NCBI RefSeq assembly: GCF_024362485.1 | Contig: NZ_CP101456.1 | Coordinates: 1 to 64,000, forward strand | Direction: 5' to 3' | Length of the DNA: 64,000 nucleotides | DNA from: Natronobeatus ordinarius | GTDB taxonomy: Archaea; Halobacteriota; Halobacteria; Halobacteriales; Natrialbaceae | Shown here: in pieces, positions 44,210 to 53,106 of the stretch | How positions within the stretch are numbered: the first letter of the stretch is position 1 | Layout: each line of letters opens with the position of its first letter | Program-made: the position numbers and the translations under genes | Notes under the pieces: model-generated | The model's database searches: none | The model's input: only the letters and a program-made list of their open reading frames with translations | Told to the model about the DNA's origin: nothing

Positions 44210-44424
44210 CTTATCGTTTGTTGACAAGTACACGACCGAGTTGCTGCTACAGAGCCTGTGAGCTCATCTCTCTGTGAGTTCTCAGTCGGATAGAGGGAGA
44301 TCATCCCCGATTTGAATCGTAGTTACCGCAACGCTGTGGTCCACCGTTGAAGTCCTGCTATCGGCTGTAGAGTGCGGAGGCGTGCGAGATACAGGGTGCA
44401 TATTTCGAAAGAATACACTGCTCG

Positions 44425-45258
44425 CTACTGCGAACGCTCTGCGGTGACGACGTACGACTCCATGGGCGAAACGATGCCGTCGTCGTCGAGGTACCGATCT
44501 AACGCATCCTCCACCTCACGAACCAGTCCGTCCCGCACCTCTCGCTCGACGGCCGCAAGTGGTTCAGCCAGCGGCGAACTCGCTGCCTCGCGGCGAACGA
44601 ACTCCTCGACCGACGGATACCGCACAGAACCGATCTCGAGGGTCACCGACACGTCATCGAATCCGGCGTCCTGAGCGAGTGTTCGAAGGTTCTCCCCATC
44701 CCACGCAGGAAACGGAGAGCGCATCATTGCCCCGGCCTCGTCACCGACGTGTCGCGCTAACGCGTCGGCCAGTAGCACGTACGCAGGCTGGAACTCGAGC
44801 GGGCGCCAGACGCTCAGTGCCATCCGCCCACCTGGTGTGAGGACTCGTCGCATCTCTTCGGCGGCAGCGACGGGATCGTCGAAGAACTGGAGGGCTTGTT
44901 GACAGCAGACGACGTCGAACGCCTCGTCGGCGAACGGGAGATCGGTCGCGTCGCCTTGTCGCCACTCGATGGAGGGGGAGGCGTCGGCAGCGGCTTCCGC
45001 CGCCACTGCAAGCATTCCGTCGTTGACGTCGAGCCCCACGACGGAGCCACTCGTGCCGACTCGAGACGCGGCCCGACGCGCCACGATGCCGGTTCCGCAG
45101 GCAACGTCGAGGACGCGATCACCGTCGTGTATCTCGCCAGTCTCGACGAGTTGGTCGGCCCACGACGCGAAAATTGACGGTACCAGGTACTGTTCGTAGG
45201 CCTCGGAGGCGTTCTGCTCGAGTTGCCAGCCAGTCGATCGACGTGCGTGATTGCTCAT
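44425..45258 (-). CDS. SAM-dependent methyltransferase
   Basis: A 277-residue class I methyltransferase: VLDVACGTGIVARRAASRVG (SAM motif I), GDATDLPFADEAFDVVCCQQALQFF, EEMRRVLTPGGRMALSVW. It resembles the UbiE/Coq5-like group; substrate unknown. ATG 45258 (MSNHARRSTG). Confidence 0.88.
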   Translation of the reverse strand: MSNHARRSTGWQLEQNASEAYEQYLVPSIFASWADQLVETGEIHDGDRVLDVACGTGIVARRAASRVGTSGSVVGLDVNDGMLAVAAEAAADASPSIEWRQGDATDLPFADEAFDVVCCQQALQFFDDPVAAAEEMRRVLTPGGRMALSVWRPLEFQPAYVLLADALARHVGDEAGAMMRSPFPAWDGENLRTLAQDAGFDDVSVTLEIGSVRYPSVEEFVRREAASSPLAEPLAAVEREVRDGLVREVEDALDRYLDDDGIVSPMESYVVTAERSQ

Positions 45259-45371
45259 GTGCGTTCACCACGAACGCGGATACACCGCGAGCGTACGTGT
45301 AACTGTCTAGTGAAATATTTCACGCCGTGAAAGCACAGTCGTCGGGACGAATTCGGAGTGGCTGGCGTCGA

Positions 45372-46190
45372 TCAGTGGAGCGATTCGACCGAGAGCAGGT
45401 CACTTGCGTCCTCGAGCGGTCGGGCCTCGTCCCGGAACTGGTCGTAGTAGGTCTCCGCCCACGTCCGCATCCCGTCGCTCTCAGTGTCGACGAGTGACTG
45501 CAACGCCCCCGTTTCCGGGTCGTAGCAGCAGATGCTGACGCGGTCGTCGAACAGGCAGATGCCACATCGCTCGTCGAGTGGGAGGCCATCGTGCAGGAGG
45601 ACGGTGTAGTTGGCTCGTGTCACCATCTCCACGACCGTTTCTTCGTCCCACGAGAGGAGTTCCTCGAAAACGGTCGGTGGGTAGATGTATTCACACTCCA
45701 GGCCGTTCCGGACCTGGTCGAAAAACGGCTCTAAGTTCCCCGACTTGAGCAGTGCCATGCCGAATCCGCGCATCGTTCTCGTCGTCGTGAGACACGCTGT
45801 AAGGCGTTCGATCGGTCGATAGGGGTAGCCGGGCCCTGGCTGGGAGACCACCACGTCGGAGCACAGCTCGATATCGAATCCCTCAAGTTCGTGTGGCAGC
45901 CACGGCCAGACCTCGCGGAGTTGCCGCTGGGACGCCATCGCGCCCCTGAACTCCTCGAATCGATCGGCAACGAACGTGCCCAGATCGGTCAGCTGGTACG
46001 TCCTCCCATCTCGCTCGATCCAGTGTCGGTCCTGAAAGTCGGTAAGGATTCGGCCCATGGTCGGAGAAGACGCACCCGTTGCGGTACGGAGGTCGTCCCG
46101 GTCACACGGACCGCTTGCCAGTGCGTCGAGCACCCCAACGCGATGGTCCGAACTGACGAGGAACTCGATGTCGTCGAGTGTCGTGCCCAT
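45372..46190 (-). CDS. Winged-helix regulator with C-terminal FilR1-type domain
   Basis: A 272-residue protein. The N-terminal winged helix (MGTTLDDIEFLVSSDHRVGVLDALASG, SPTMGRILTDFQDRHWIER) is followed by a C-terminal sensor-like domain (about 95-260: LKSGNLEPFFDQVRNGLECEYIYP, YTVLLHDGLPLDERCGICLFDD), the FilR1/DUF1724 arrangement frequent in haloarchaeal regulators. ATG 46190 is preferred to 46211. Confidence 0.8.
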   Translation of the reverse strand: MGTTLDDIEFLVSSDHRVGVLDALASGPCDRDDLRTATGASSPTMGRILTDFQDRHWIERDGRTYQLTDLGTFVADRFEEFRGAMASQRQLREVWPWLPHELEGFDIELCSDVVVSQPGPGYPYRPIERLTACLTTTRTMRGFGMALLKSGNLEPFFDQVRNGLECEYIYPPTVFEELLSWDEETVVEMVTRANYTVLLHDGLPLDERCGICLFDDRVSICCYDPETGALQSLVDTESDGMRTWAETYYDQFRDEARPLEDASDLLSVESLH

Positions 46191-46374
46191 GTCAATGGTA
46201 CTCTCCCACACGCAATAGTCGTACTGGGGTACTCCGTTTCAGTTGTCACCAGAGTTGCGATTCCGACCAGCGTTGCGGGCAACCCTGGTCCCGCTGACGG
46301 CAACGATCGACGCTCACCGACCGGTATGCAGTGACCGACTCGACACGGTCGGGTCGACCGACCGCACGCCTGGC

Positions 46375-47634
46375 TCAGCCGGATTTCGACACCGGTTTCT
46401 CCGCCTCGATCGTCGCAGCGGCGACGTAGTCGCTCACGTCCCGCTCGGGGTCCCACTCGCGAATGAACGCCTCGCTCCCCTCGTCGGGCTCGATAGCGAT
46501 CGATTCGAACCCCGCGTCGTGTAGCATCGACTCGAGGGCGTCCACCGACGCCGCGCCCCCGACGCAGCCGGCGACGGACGACGGATCAGATCGGAGGTCA
46601 GTCGGGAGGGACGCGGTCGCCACGACGTCCGAGATGGCGAGCCGTCCGCCCGGTCTGAGCACGCGGAACGCCTCGTCGAACACGCGAGGCTTGTTCGGTG
46701 AGAGGTTGAGGACGCAGTTCGAGAGGATCACGTCCACGGACGCGTCGGCGACGGGGAGGTGTTCGATCTCGCCGAGCCGAAAGTCGACGTTCGAAACCTC
46801 GTTTGCCGCGGCGTTCTCGCGGGCGGTCTCGACCATCGCCGGCGTCATGTCGACGCCGATGGCCCGGCCCGCTTCCCCGACCTCCTGCGACGCCAGAAAG
46901 CAATCGAAGCCCGCGCCGGAGCCGAGGTCGAGGACGACGTCGCCCGCCGAGAGGCTCGCGATGCCGGTCGGATTCCCGCAGCCGAGGCCCAGGTTCGCGC
47001 CCGGCTCGACGCGCTCGAGGTCCTCGGGAGCGTATCCGAGCAGGCGGGAGTACTCGTCGACGGCCACGTCGCCTGTCGCATCGCCACAGCAGGTCGCCGC
47101 GTCGCTACTGCAGGCTGCCGGAGCGGACCGTTCGTCGGCCACCGACCGATCGGCGACCACAGCGTAGCGTTCTCGCACCGCTCGTCGTCGCTCGCTCGCG
47201 CCGAGTGCCCCGTCGTCTGGCCCCGACGAGGGCGTCTTCTCGTCGTCGGACGCCGGCGGAGGCGTCTCCCCGCGGCTCCCTGGGTCCTCCCCAGCCGTTC
47301 CGGCCGCCGACTCCAGCTCGGTGACGAACTCCTCGCCGAACAGCGATTTCGTGCCGTCGGGTCCGGTGATCGTGAGGTGTGTCTCGTCGTACGGTGGTTC
47401 GACGTCGATGCAGTACGTCGCGAACGAACAGCACCGGCGTTCGTCGGCGACGAACCGAGCGAGCGCGACCAGCGACTCGTCGATGCCGTCGAAGACGAAC
47501 GTGTAGCCGCCCGGCCGTTCGTCAGCGCGGACGAACGCCTCGCCAAGGATCGGAAGCCATTCGTCCGCACGTTCCCGTGCCTCCGCGTCGGTCAGCGTGC
47601 AGGCGACAGTCTGAGTCAGGTCATCATCGGTCAT
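46375..47634 (-). CDS. arsM: Arsenite methyltransferase with N-terminal extra domain
   Basis: A 419-residue fusion. Residues 1-105 form a small domain (ACTLTDAEARERADEWLPIL, YTFVFDGIDESLVALARFVADERRCC, DETHLTITGPDGTK) found alone or fused in bacterial arsenic/mercury loci. A linker of about 60 residues holds Cys-rich ACSSDAATCCGD. Residues from about 195 are an ArsM methyltransferase: LGLGCGNPTGIASL, LDLGSGAGFDCFLAS, LSNCVLNLSPNK and AGCVGGA supply the SAM site and the conserved arsenic-binding cysteines. It methylates As(III) to volatile or less toxic forms. Divergent from an HxlR-type gene with a palindromic operator between. Confidence 0.92.
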   Translation of the reverse strand: MTDDDLTQTVACTLTDAEARERADEWLPILGEAFVRADERPGGYTFVFDGIDESLVALARFVADERRCCSFATYCIDVEPPYDETHLTITGPDGTKSLFGEEFVTELESAAGTAGEDPGSRGETPPPASDDEKTPSSGPDDGALGASERRRAVRERYAVVADRSVADERSAPAACSSDAATCCGDATGDVAVDEYSRLLGYAPEDLERVEPGANLGLGCGNPTGIASLSAGDVVLDLGSGAGFDCFLASQEVGEAGRAIGVDMTPAMVETARENAAANEVSNVDFRLGEIEHLPVADASVDVILSNCVLNLSPNKPRVFDEAFRVLRPGGRLAISDVVATASLPTDLRSDPSSVAGCVGGAASVDALESMLHDAGFESIAIEPDEGSEAFIREWDPERDVSDYVAAATIEAEKPVSKSG

Positions 47635-47643
47635 ACACCAAAG

Positions 47644-47658
47644 CTTCGGTTACCGAAG
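47644..47658. promoter_or_regulatory. Palindromic operator between arsM and its putative regulator
   Basis: CTTCGGT-T-ACCGAAG, perfect 7-bp arms, in the 76-bp gap. A second half-site (CCGAAGTA) lies about 35 bases further on. Overlap with both promoters would allow one regulator to control both genes. Confidence 0.6.
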
Positions 47659-47710
47659 TACTTATGCTGTCGAGTCCGAAGTAATAGAGTAACTGCGAAC
47701 GATCGAACCT

Positions 47711-48076
47711 ATGACGGAACAGTGCTGCGGGACGGACGGATCGGACGTTTCGGTCGAGGACATCCAGTGTTACTGCCGGCTGGACGGACTCCTCGAGGTG
47801 CTCACCCGGAAGTACGCGATCCAGGTGCTCTGTCTGGTGTGGGCGCTCCAGCCTGCCAGGTACGCCGAGATCGAAGCGGCGCTCGAGGACGTGAGTAGCT
47901 CGACGCTCTCGACGCGGCTCGAGGAACTCACCGAGGCCGGCCTGCTCCACCGCGAGCGGTACGCGGAGATCCCCCCGCGGGTCGAGTACCGCATCACCGA
48001 CGACGGGGCGGAACTCTGTGCGTTGCTGGATCCGTTAGTACGGTGGGCGGCGGAGCGTGGCGCGCCCGATCCGTGA
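47711..48076 (+). CDS. HxlR-type winged-helix regulator, candidate arsenic sensor
   Basis: A 121-residue protein: residues 25-105 are an HxlR winged helix (LLEVLTRKYAIQVLCLVWAL, YAEIEAALEDVSSSTLSTRLEELTEAGLLHRERYAEIPPRVEYRITDDG). The N-terminus carries Cys-Cys at 5-6 and Cys-x-Cys in IQCYCRLDG, an unusual thiol set for HxlR that could bind As(III) in the manner of ArsR proteins. Divergent from arsM with a shared palindrome. The sensing role is inference. Confidence 0.8.
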   Translation: MTEQCCGTDGSDVSVEDIQCYCRLDGLLEVLTRKYAIQVLCLVWALQPARYAEIEAALEDVSSSTLSTRLEELTEAGLLHRERYAEIPPRVEYRITDDGAELCALLDPLVRWAAERGAPDP

Positions 48077-48140
48077 CGATCGCGGCGGAGTTCGTGACCA
48101 AGTGTGCCGATTCGAGGACGGGAAGAGGCGTGTCGGCGCC

Positions 48141-48911
48141 TCAGAGTCCCGCGGGCTCCTCGACGAGTTCCTTCAATCGCTGAACGAACCGCGTCGCGGG
48201 AGCGCCGTCGACGACGTCGTGGTCGAACGTCGCCGTGACCGAGAGGTACTCCCGCGGTTCGATCTCCCCGTCGACGATTCCCGGCTTCCGGGCGATACCG
48301 CCGACGGTGAGCTGTAGCGTGTAGTTCGTCGGAGTAATGCCCCACCCGCCGCCGGCGCCGAACATGCCGACGGAGGTCACAGCCACAGTGCCCGCGATCC
48401 GTTTCCAGCGTCGAGGAAACCACTGCGGGAGCCGAAAGAACAGCCGTCGGAGGGGGCCGGGGAGCCGGAGAGCCAGGTCGGCCGCTCCCGACTGGAGCCC
48501 ACCGTCCGGCCCCGTCTGGGCCGCCCGGATCTCGTCGTGGATCGACTCGAGCGAGCGCCGGTTCGCCGCCCTGATAACGTGCGGGACGCCGATCCGGTTC
48601 CCGTCGATCTCGGTCTCGACGATCACCATCACGTCGACGTCGTCGAACCGGACGATCCGCCCCCGCCAGTCGCGGTAGGCGTTGACGTGGGGGTGGTCCG
48701 CGAGGGCTCGAGCCAGACAGCACACGAGAAACGCGGTGAACGACAGGCCGGTGCCCGTCTCCTCCCGTCGGTCGCGGATGCGTGCGCTGGCCTCGGTGAC
48801 GTCGAACTCGACGAGCCCGTGAATGTCGCTTCGCCGGCCGGCCATGCGCATCGCGTCGACGGTGCCGCGTCGCTGGATCGGGAACGGTTCGGTCGTGTCG
48901 CGTCCTGCCAT
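48141..48911 (-). CDS. Stand-alone 2-oxoacid dehydrogenase E2-type acyltransferase domain
   Basis: A 256-residue CAT-fold protein with the E2 catalytic motif DHDVVDGAPA near the C-terminus and RGTVDAMRMAGRRSDIHGLVEFDVTEA at the start. It lacks the lipoyl and E1/E3-binding domains of complete E2 chains, so it is not a normal complex subunit; free-standing members of unknown acyl substrate are widespread in haloarchaea. Ends 51 bases from the HemG-like gene on the same strand. Confidence 0.8.
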   Translation of the reverse strand: MAGRDTTEPFPIQRRGTVDAMRMAGRRSDIHGLVEFDVTEASARIRDRREETGTGLSFTAFLVCCLARALADHPHVNAYRDWRGRIVRFDDVDVMVIVETEIDGNRIGVPHVIRAANRRSLESIHDEIRAAQTGPDGGLQSGAADLALRLPGPLRRLFFRLPQWFPRRWKRIAGTVAVTSVGMFGAGGGWGITPTNYTLQLTVGGIARKPGIVDGEIEPREYLSVTATFDHDVVDGAPATRFVQRLKELVEEPAGL

Positions 48912-48962
48912 AGGGTCACCTCACCGACGAGTCGCATAGGCCTTGGTTCGACCCCGGGCGGT

Positions 48963-49553
48963 TCAGCCGTCCTCGTCTCGGTCGTCGGCCGGAGGAGCGA
49001 TGCCGAGCCGCCCCTCCACGAACGCGGCGACGTCGGCAGCGAACGCCTCGACCTCGTCCCACTCCGTGAACTCGACGTCGCCGGAGGGATCCGGCGCCGG
49101 CTGCTCGGGGACGGTCCGCTTGGCGAGCTGTTTCATCAGCAGCCGTTTCAGGAAGCCGTACTCCGAGTAGCGCAACGCGCCGCCGAACAGGCCAATCCGA
49201 TCGGGGTGCCAGCCGGTGTCCTCGACGAACGATTCGACGTAGCCCGCCGCCTGGGCCTCCCCGCCTTCGGCGCCCGAGGACAGCGACACCTGGAAAAAGG
49301 CCGACGGCATCGCCGACAGCGTCTCGCGGTTCGACGAGACGAACTCCCGGACCGACGGCTGGTGCTTGCCGACGTGGATGGACGCGCCGACGAGGACCGC
49401 GTCGAAGTCGTCGAGCTCGAGCGTCGGCGGCACCTCGCTCGCGTCCACTGTCGTCACGTCGTGTCCGCGCTCGCCCAGCACGTCCGCGATGCGGGTGGCG
49501 ATCGTCGCCGTCTGTCCCTCTCCGGTTCCGTAGCACACGAGGAACGAGGCCAT
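48963..49553 (-). CDS. HemG-like flavodoxin protein, paralogue 2
   Basis: A 196-residue relative of the protein at 35099: LVCYGTGEGQTATIATRIADVL, FDAVLVGASIHVGKHQPSVREFV, GGALRYSEYGFLKRLLMKQLA. The extended acidic tail (PPADDRDEDG) is extra. The KxSEYG/LRYSEYG motif supports protoporphyrinogen dehydrogenase type. Why two paralogues are kept is not evident from sequence. Confidence 0.8.
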   Translation of the reverse strand: MASFLVCYGTGEGQTATIATRIADVLGERGHDVTTVDASEVPPTLELDDFDAVLVGASIHVGKHQPSVREFVSSNRETLSAMPSAFFQVSLSSGAEGGEAQAAGYVESFVEDTGWHPDRIGLFGGALRYSEYGFLKRLLMKQLAKRTVPEQPAPDPSGDVEFTEWDEVEAFAADVAAFVEGRLGIAPPADDRDEDG

Positions 49554-49811
49554 GAGAATCGCCGTTCAGTACGCCCCCGACGGGCATAAAGGGGCGAGGA
49601 GCGCCGAGTTCGGTCCCGTGAACGTCGTGCATCGACGCCACCCGCATCCTCTCCTCGTGCACCGAACGGCCAACTCCGAGCTCGAGTTCCCGACGCACAT
49701 CGAGCCGGCCGTGCCCGGACTACTGGTTCCGATCACCGGCGACGTGGCGGCCACTCTGGGGCCACCGTGTCGAAACGCAGCGCGCCGGAACGCCGGCCTC
49801 GAACGACCTCG

Positions 49812-52800
49812 CTACCGCAACGCCGCCTCGAGCGTCTCGATCGGCGTCGGCGGCTCCTCGGTCGCGCCGGGGCGGTTCTCGAGCTGGGTGCGACAGGAGG
49901 CGCCGGGGGCGACGATCCGCTCGCCGTTGCTCTCTGCGACCTGGTCGTAGAGGATCGCGGCGATGGCGTCGCTCATCGAGGCGTGTTCGGCCTCGTAGCC
50001 GAAACTGCCGGCCATGCCACAGCAGCCCGAGTCGAGCGGGTCGACCGCGTAGCCGGCCCGCCGGAGAACGCCGACGGCGTGGTGGTCCTTCCGGGTCGCC
50101 TTCTGGTGGCAGTGGCCGTGGTAGGTGAGCGATTCGGTGGGCGGGGCGAACTCGATTTCTTCGTCCAGGCGGAAGACGTCGAGGTACTCACAGACGCCGT
50201 AGGTGCGGTTGGCGACGGCTTCGACGTCCTCCCCCGAGAGCAGGTCGAGGTAGTCGAGCTGGAACATCACCGCATCCGAGGGTTCGACCACGACGACGTC
50301 CCAGCCGTCCTCGACGAGCGGGCCGAGGGCGTCGACGTTCTCCCGGGCGGTCTCCTTCGCCTGCTCGAGGAAGCCCTTCGAGAACGCCGGCCGGCCAGTG
50401 TCGCCGAGCCCCTCGGGGACCCGGACGTGGACGCCGGCGGCCTCGAGCACGCGGACGGCCGCCTTCCCCGCGTCGGGGTTGTTGTAGTTCGTGAACGTGT
50501 CGGGGTAGACGATGGCGTTCCGGGTCGCCTCGGTTTCTGGTACGCGAGCCCCGCCTCGCCCCTCGAACCAGTCGCGGAATGTGGTCCGGTGGAATCGCGG
50601 GAGCGGCCGGTCGGCGCCGATTCCGACCGTCTTCTCGAGCAGCCAGCGCGAGCCCGGCAGCTTCGGGCCGACGTTCGAGAGCGGGGCGAGTTTGCTGCCC
50701 AGTCGCGAGAACTCGTGAACGTTGGCGAACAGCCGGTCGCGGAACGTCGAGCCGTTGCGCTCGTGGTAGGCGTGGGTCACCTCGGCTTTGAGCTTCGCCA
50801 TGTCGACCTCGCTCGGACAGTCGATCGCACAGCCCTTACAGCCGACACAGAGGCCCATCACCTCCTCGACGAACTCGTCGGTGAACGCCTCCTCCCCCTC
50901 GAGGTCGCCGCTCATCGCCTGGCGGAGTGCGTTCGCCCGGCCGCGGGTGGCCGTGATCTCCTCGCGGCTGGCCCGGAAGGTGGGACACATCACGCCGCCG
51001 GTCGTCGACTGGTCGCCGCGACAGCCGCCACAGCCGTGACAGAGCTCGACCATCCCCTGGAAGCCGTTGTCCTCGTCCCACTCGAGGACGGGATCGAAGT
51101 CGGCGAAGTCGTAGTCGGGGCCCATGCGCTGGTTCGCTTTCATGTCCGTCGGGTTCTCGTCCCGGAAGACGACCTGGCCCGGATTCAGGAGCCAGTCGGG
51201 GTCGAACGCACTCTTGAGCTCCTGGAACGTCTTCCATAACTCTTCGCCGTACAGCTTCCGGTTCCACTGGGTGCGGGCGCGACCGTCGCCGTGTTCGCCC
51301 GACACCGAGCCGTCGTACTCGACGACGAGGTCGGTCGCGGCGTCGGCGATCGACTCCATCTCCTCGAGGCCGGATTCGGTCTTCGTGTTCACGAGCGGAC
51401 GGATGTGGAGGACGCCGGGGCCGGCGTGGGCGTAGAAGCTGGCGTAGGTGTCGTGGGCCTCGAGGATCTCCTGGAAGTCGGCGACGAAGCCGGAGAGATT
51501 CTCCGGCGGGATGGCCGTGTCCTCGATGAACGCGACGTGTTTCTCGTCGGTGGTTCGAGAGAGCAAGATCGGGAGGCCGGACTTGCGCAGCTTCCAGATC
51601 TTCGTCCGGCTCTCGTCGTCGTGGGCCTCGATCGCGTCGAAGGCGTGGGTCTCTGTCTCGAGCGTCAGTCGCTCGTCCTCGGGGTCGGGTTCGGCTTCGG
51701 GCTCGACGGTCGGGCAGCGGTCTGCGAGCAGGTTCGCGACCTTCCGTCTCCCCGCCGCGTCGCTGTCGGCGTAGAACTCGACGACGAGCACCGCCCCCGT
51801 GCCGTCGGGGAGAATCTCGGTGACGGGAGCGAACTCGGCGGTGTCCCGGGCGAGGTCGATCAGCACGTCGTCCATCACCTCGAGTGCCGCCGCATCGTGC
51901 TCGACGATCGGCGCGACGTCCGCCATCGCGTCGAGGACGGTATCGTAGGCGAGCAGCACCATGCTCTTTTCTTCGGGGATCGGCTCGAGCGAGACGGTCG
52001 CCTCGGTGACGATCGCGAGCGTCCCCTCGCTGCCACAGAGCAGTTTCGCGACGTTGACCACGCCACCCGGCGAGTCGGGTTCGCCGAGACCACGCTCGAC
52101 GCCGCGTGCATCGTCGACCAGCCAGTCTAAGTTGTAACCCGAGACGTTGCGCTTGAGGTCGGGGTAGAGCTCTTCGATCAGGTCGCCTTCCTCCTCGAGA
52201 ATCCGGGCGACCTCGGCGTAGATTCGAGCCTCAAGGTCCTCCTCGCCCGCCCGTTCGTGGAGTTCCTCGAGGGTGACCTCGCCAAAGCGCGTGACGGTGC
52301 CGTCGGCGAGGACGACCTCGACCTCCTCGACGTAGGCGTCGGTCTTGCCGTACTGCAGCGAGTGGGCGCCCGTCGAGTTGTTGCCGATCGCGCCGCCGAG
52401 GGCGCTCTTGTCGCCCCAGGCGGGGTCGGGGGCGAACTTCAGGCCGTGGGGGGCGAGTTCCTCGTTGAGTGCCCCGAGGTAAACCCCCGGCTGGGCGATC
52501 GCCAGCGCTTCGTCGGGGTCGACGGAGACGACGTCGTTCATGTACCGGCTGAAGTCGAGGACGACGGCCTCGTTGACGGTCTGGCCGGCGAGACTCGTCC
52601 CGCCGCCCCGTGGGAGGACGGGAATCTCCCGCTCGGCGCAGTACTCCATCACTCCGACGACGTCGGCGGTCGACGTCGGGAAGACGACGCCGATCGGCGT
52701 CACCTCGTAGATGCTGGCGTCGGTGGCGTACAGCTGTCGAGAGTAGGTGTCAAAACGAACGTCGCCGTCGACGAGGGACTCGAGGTCGGAGACGAGCCCG

Positions 52801-52880
52801 GGCCGGTCGACCTCGTCGCTCCGGTAGTCGTAATTTACGCGATCGTCGTCCGTCGGAAGTGGATATCGTTCAGTTGCCAT
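49812..52880 (-). CDS. FAD- and Fe-S-dependent D-lactate dehydrogenase (GlcD-GlpC fusion)
   Basis: This 1022-residue protein joins an FAD-binding oxidase (residues 50-590: VLPRGGGTSLAGQTVNEAV, DPAWGDKSALGGAIGNNSTGAHS, SVSGEHGDGRART) to an iron-sulfur half (600-1010) with Cys clusters CHGCGGCRG and CVGCKGCAIDCPSEVD. Two CCG-type domains follow (YHGHCHQKAT, DSGCCGMAGSFG). All redox motifs are present. Such membrane-associated enzymes oxidise D-lactate or glycolate and pass electrons to quinone. The lactate permease gene lies just upstream on the same strand, which supports lactate as substrate. Confidence 0.9.
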   Translation of the reverse strand: MATERYPLPTDDDRVNYDYRSDEVDRPGLVSDLESLVDGDVRFDTYSRQLYATDASIYEVTPIGVVFPTSTADVVGVMEYCAEREIPVLPRGGGTSLAGQTVNEAVVLDFSRYMNDVVSVDPDEALAIAQPGVYLGALNEELAPHGLKFAPDPAWGDKSALGGAIGNNSTGAHSLQYGKTDAYVEEVEVVLADGTVTRFGEVTLEELHERAGEEDLEARIYAEVARILEEEGDLIEELYPDLKRNVSGYNLDWLVDDARGVERGLGEPDSPGGVVNVAKLLCGSEGTLAIVTEATVSLEPIPEEKSMVLLAYDTVLDAMADVAPIVEHDAAALEVMDDVLIDLARDTAEFAPVTEILPDGTGAVLVVEFYADSDAAGRRKVANLLADRCPTVEPEAEPDPEDERLTLETETHAFDAIEAHDDESRTKIWKLRKSGLPILLSRTTDEKHVAFIEDTAIPPENLSGFVADFQEILEAHDTYASFYAHAGPGVLHIRPLVNTKTESGLEEMESIADAATDLVVEYDGSVSGEHGDGRARTQWNRKLYGEELWKTFQELKSAFDPDWLLNPGQVVFRDENPTDMKANQRMGPDYDFADFDPVLEWDEDNGFQGMVELCHGCGGCRGDQSTTGGVMCPTFRASREEITATRGRANALRQAMSGDLEGEEAFTDEFVEEVMGLCVGCKGCAIDCPSEVDMAKLKAEVTHAYHERNGSTFRDRLFANVHEFSRLGSKLAPLSNVGPKLPGSRWLLEKTVGIGADRPLPRFHRTTFRDWFEGRGGARVPETEATRNAIVYPDTFTNYNNPDAGKAAVRVLEAAGVHVRVPEGLGDTGRPAFSKGFLEQAKETARENVDALGPLVEDGWDVVVVEPSDAVMFQLDYLDLLSGEDVEAVANRTYGVCEYLDVFRLDEEIEFAPPTESLTYHGHCHQKATRKDHHAVGVLRRAGYAVDPLDSGCCGMAGSFGYEAEHASMSDAIAAILYDQVAESNGERIVAPGASCRTQLENRPGATEEPPTPIETLEAALR

Positions 52881-53106
52881 GGTCCGTGCGTCGTAATCAG
52901 TTAACGTGGACGAGGGTAGCAGTACCCAAAAGAACGACGGTTCCCGTTCCAGGTCGCCGTGACGCGTTTCGTGTCGCCACTCCGACCGGACACCTCATAC
53001 TACTGGACAACAGTCAGTGAACACTCGATCGCGCTGTGACCGGCCGTCGGACTCGCTGACGGCCGGTTGCGTGCGATCAATGTGTGAACCGTTTTGTCCG
53101 GCAGTA

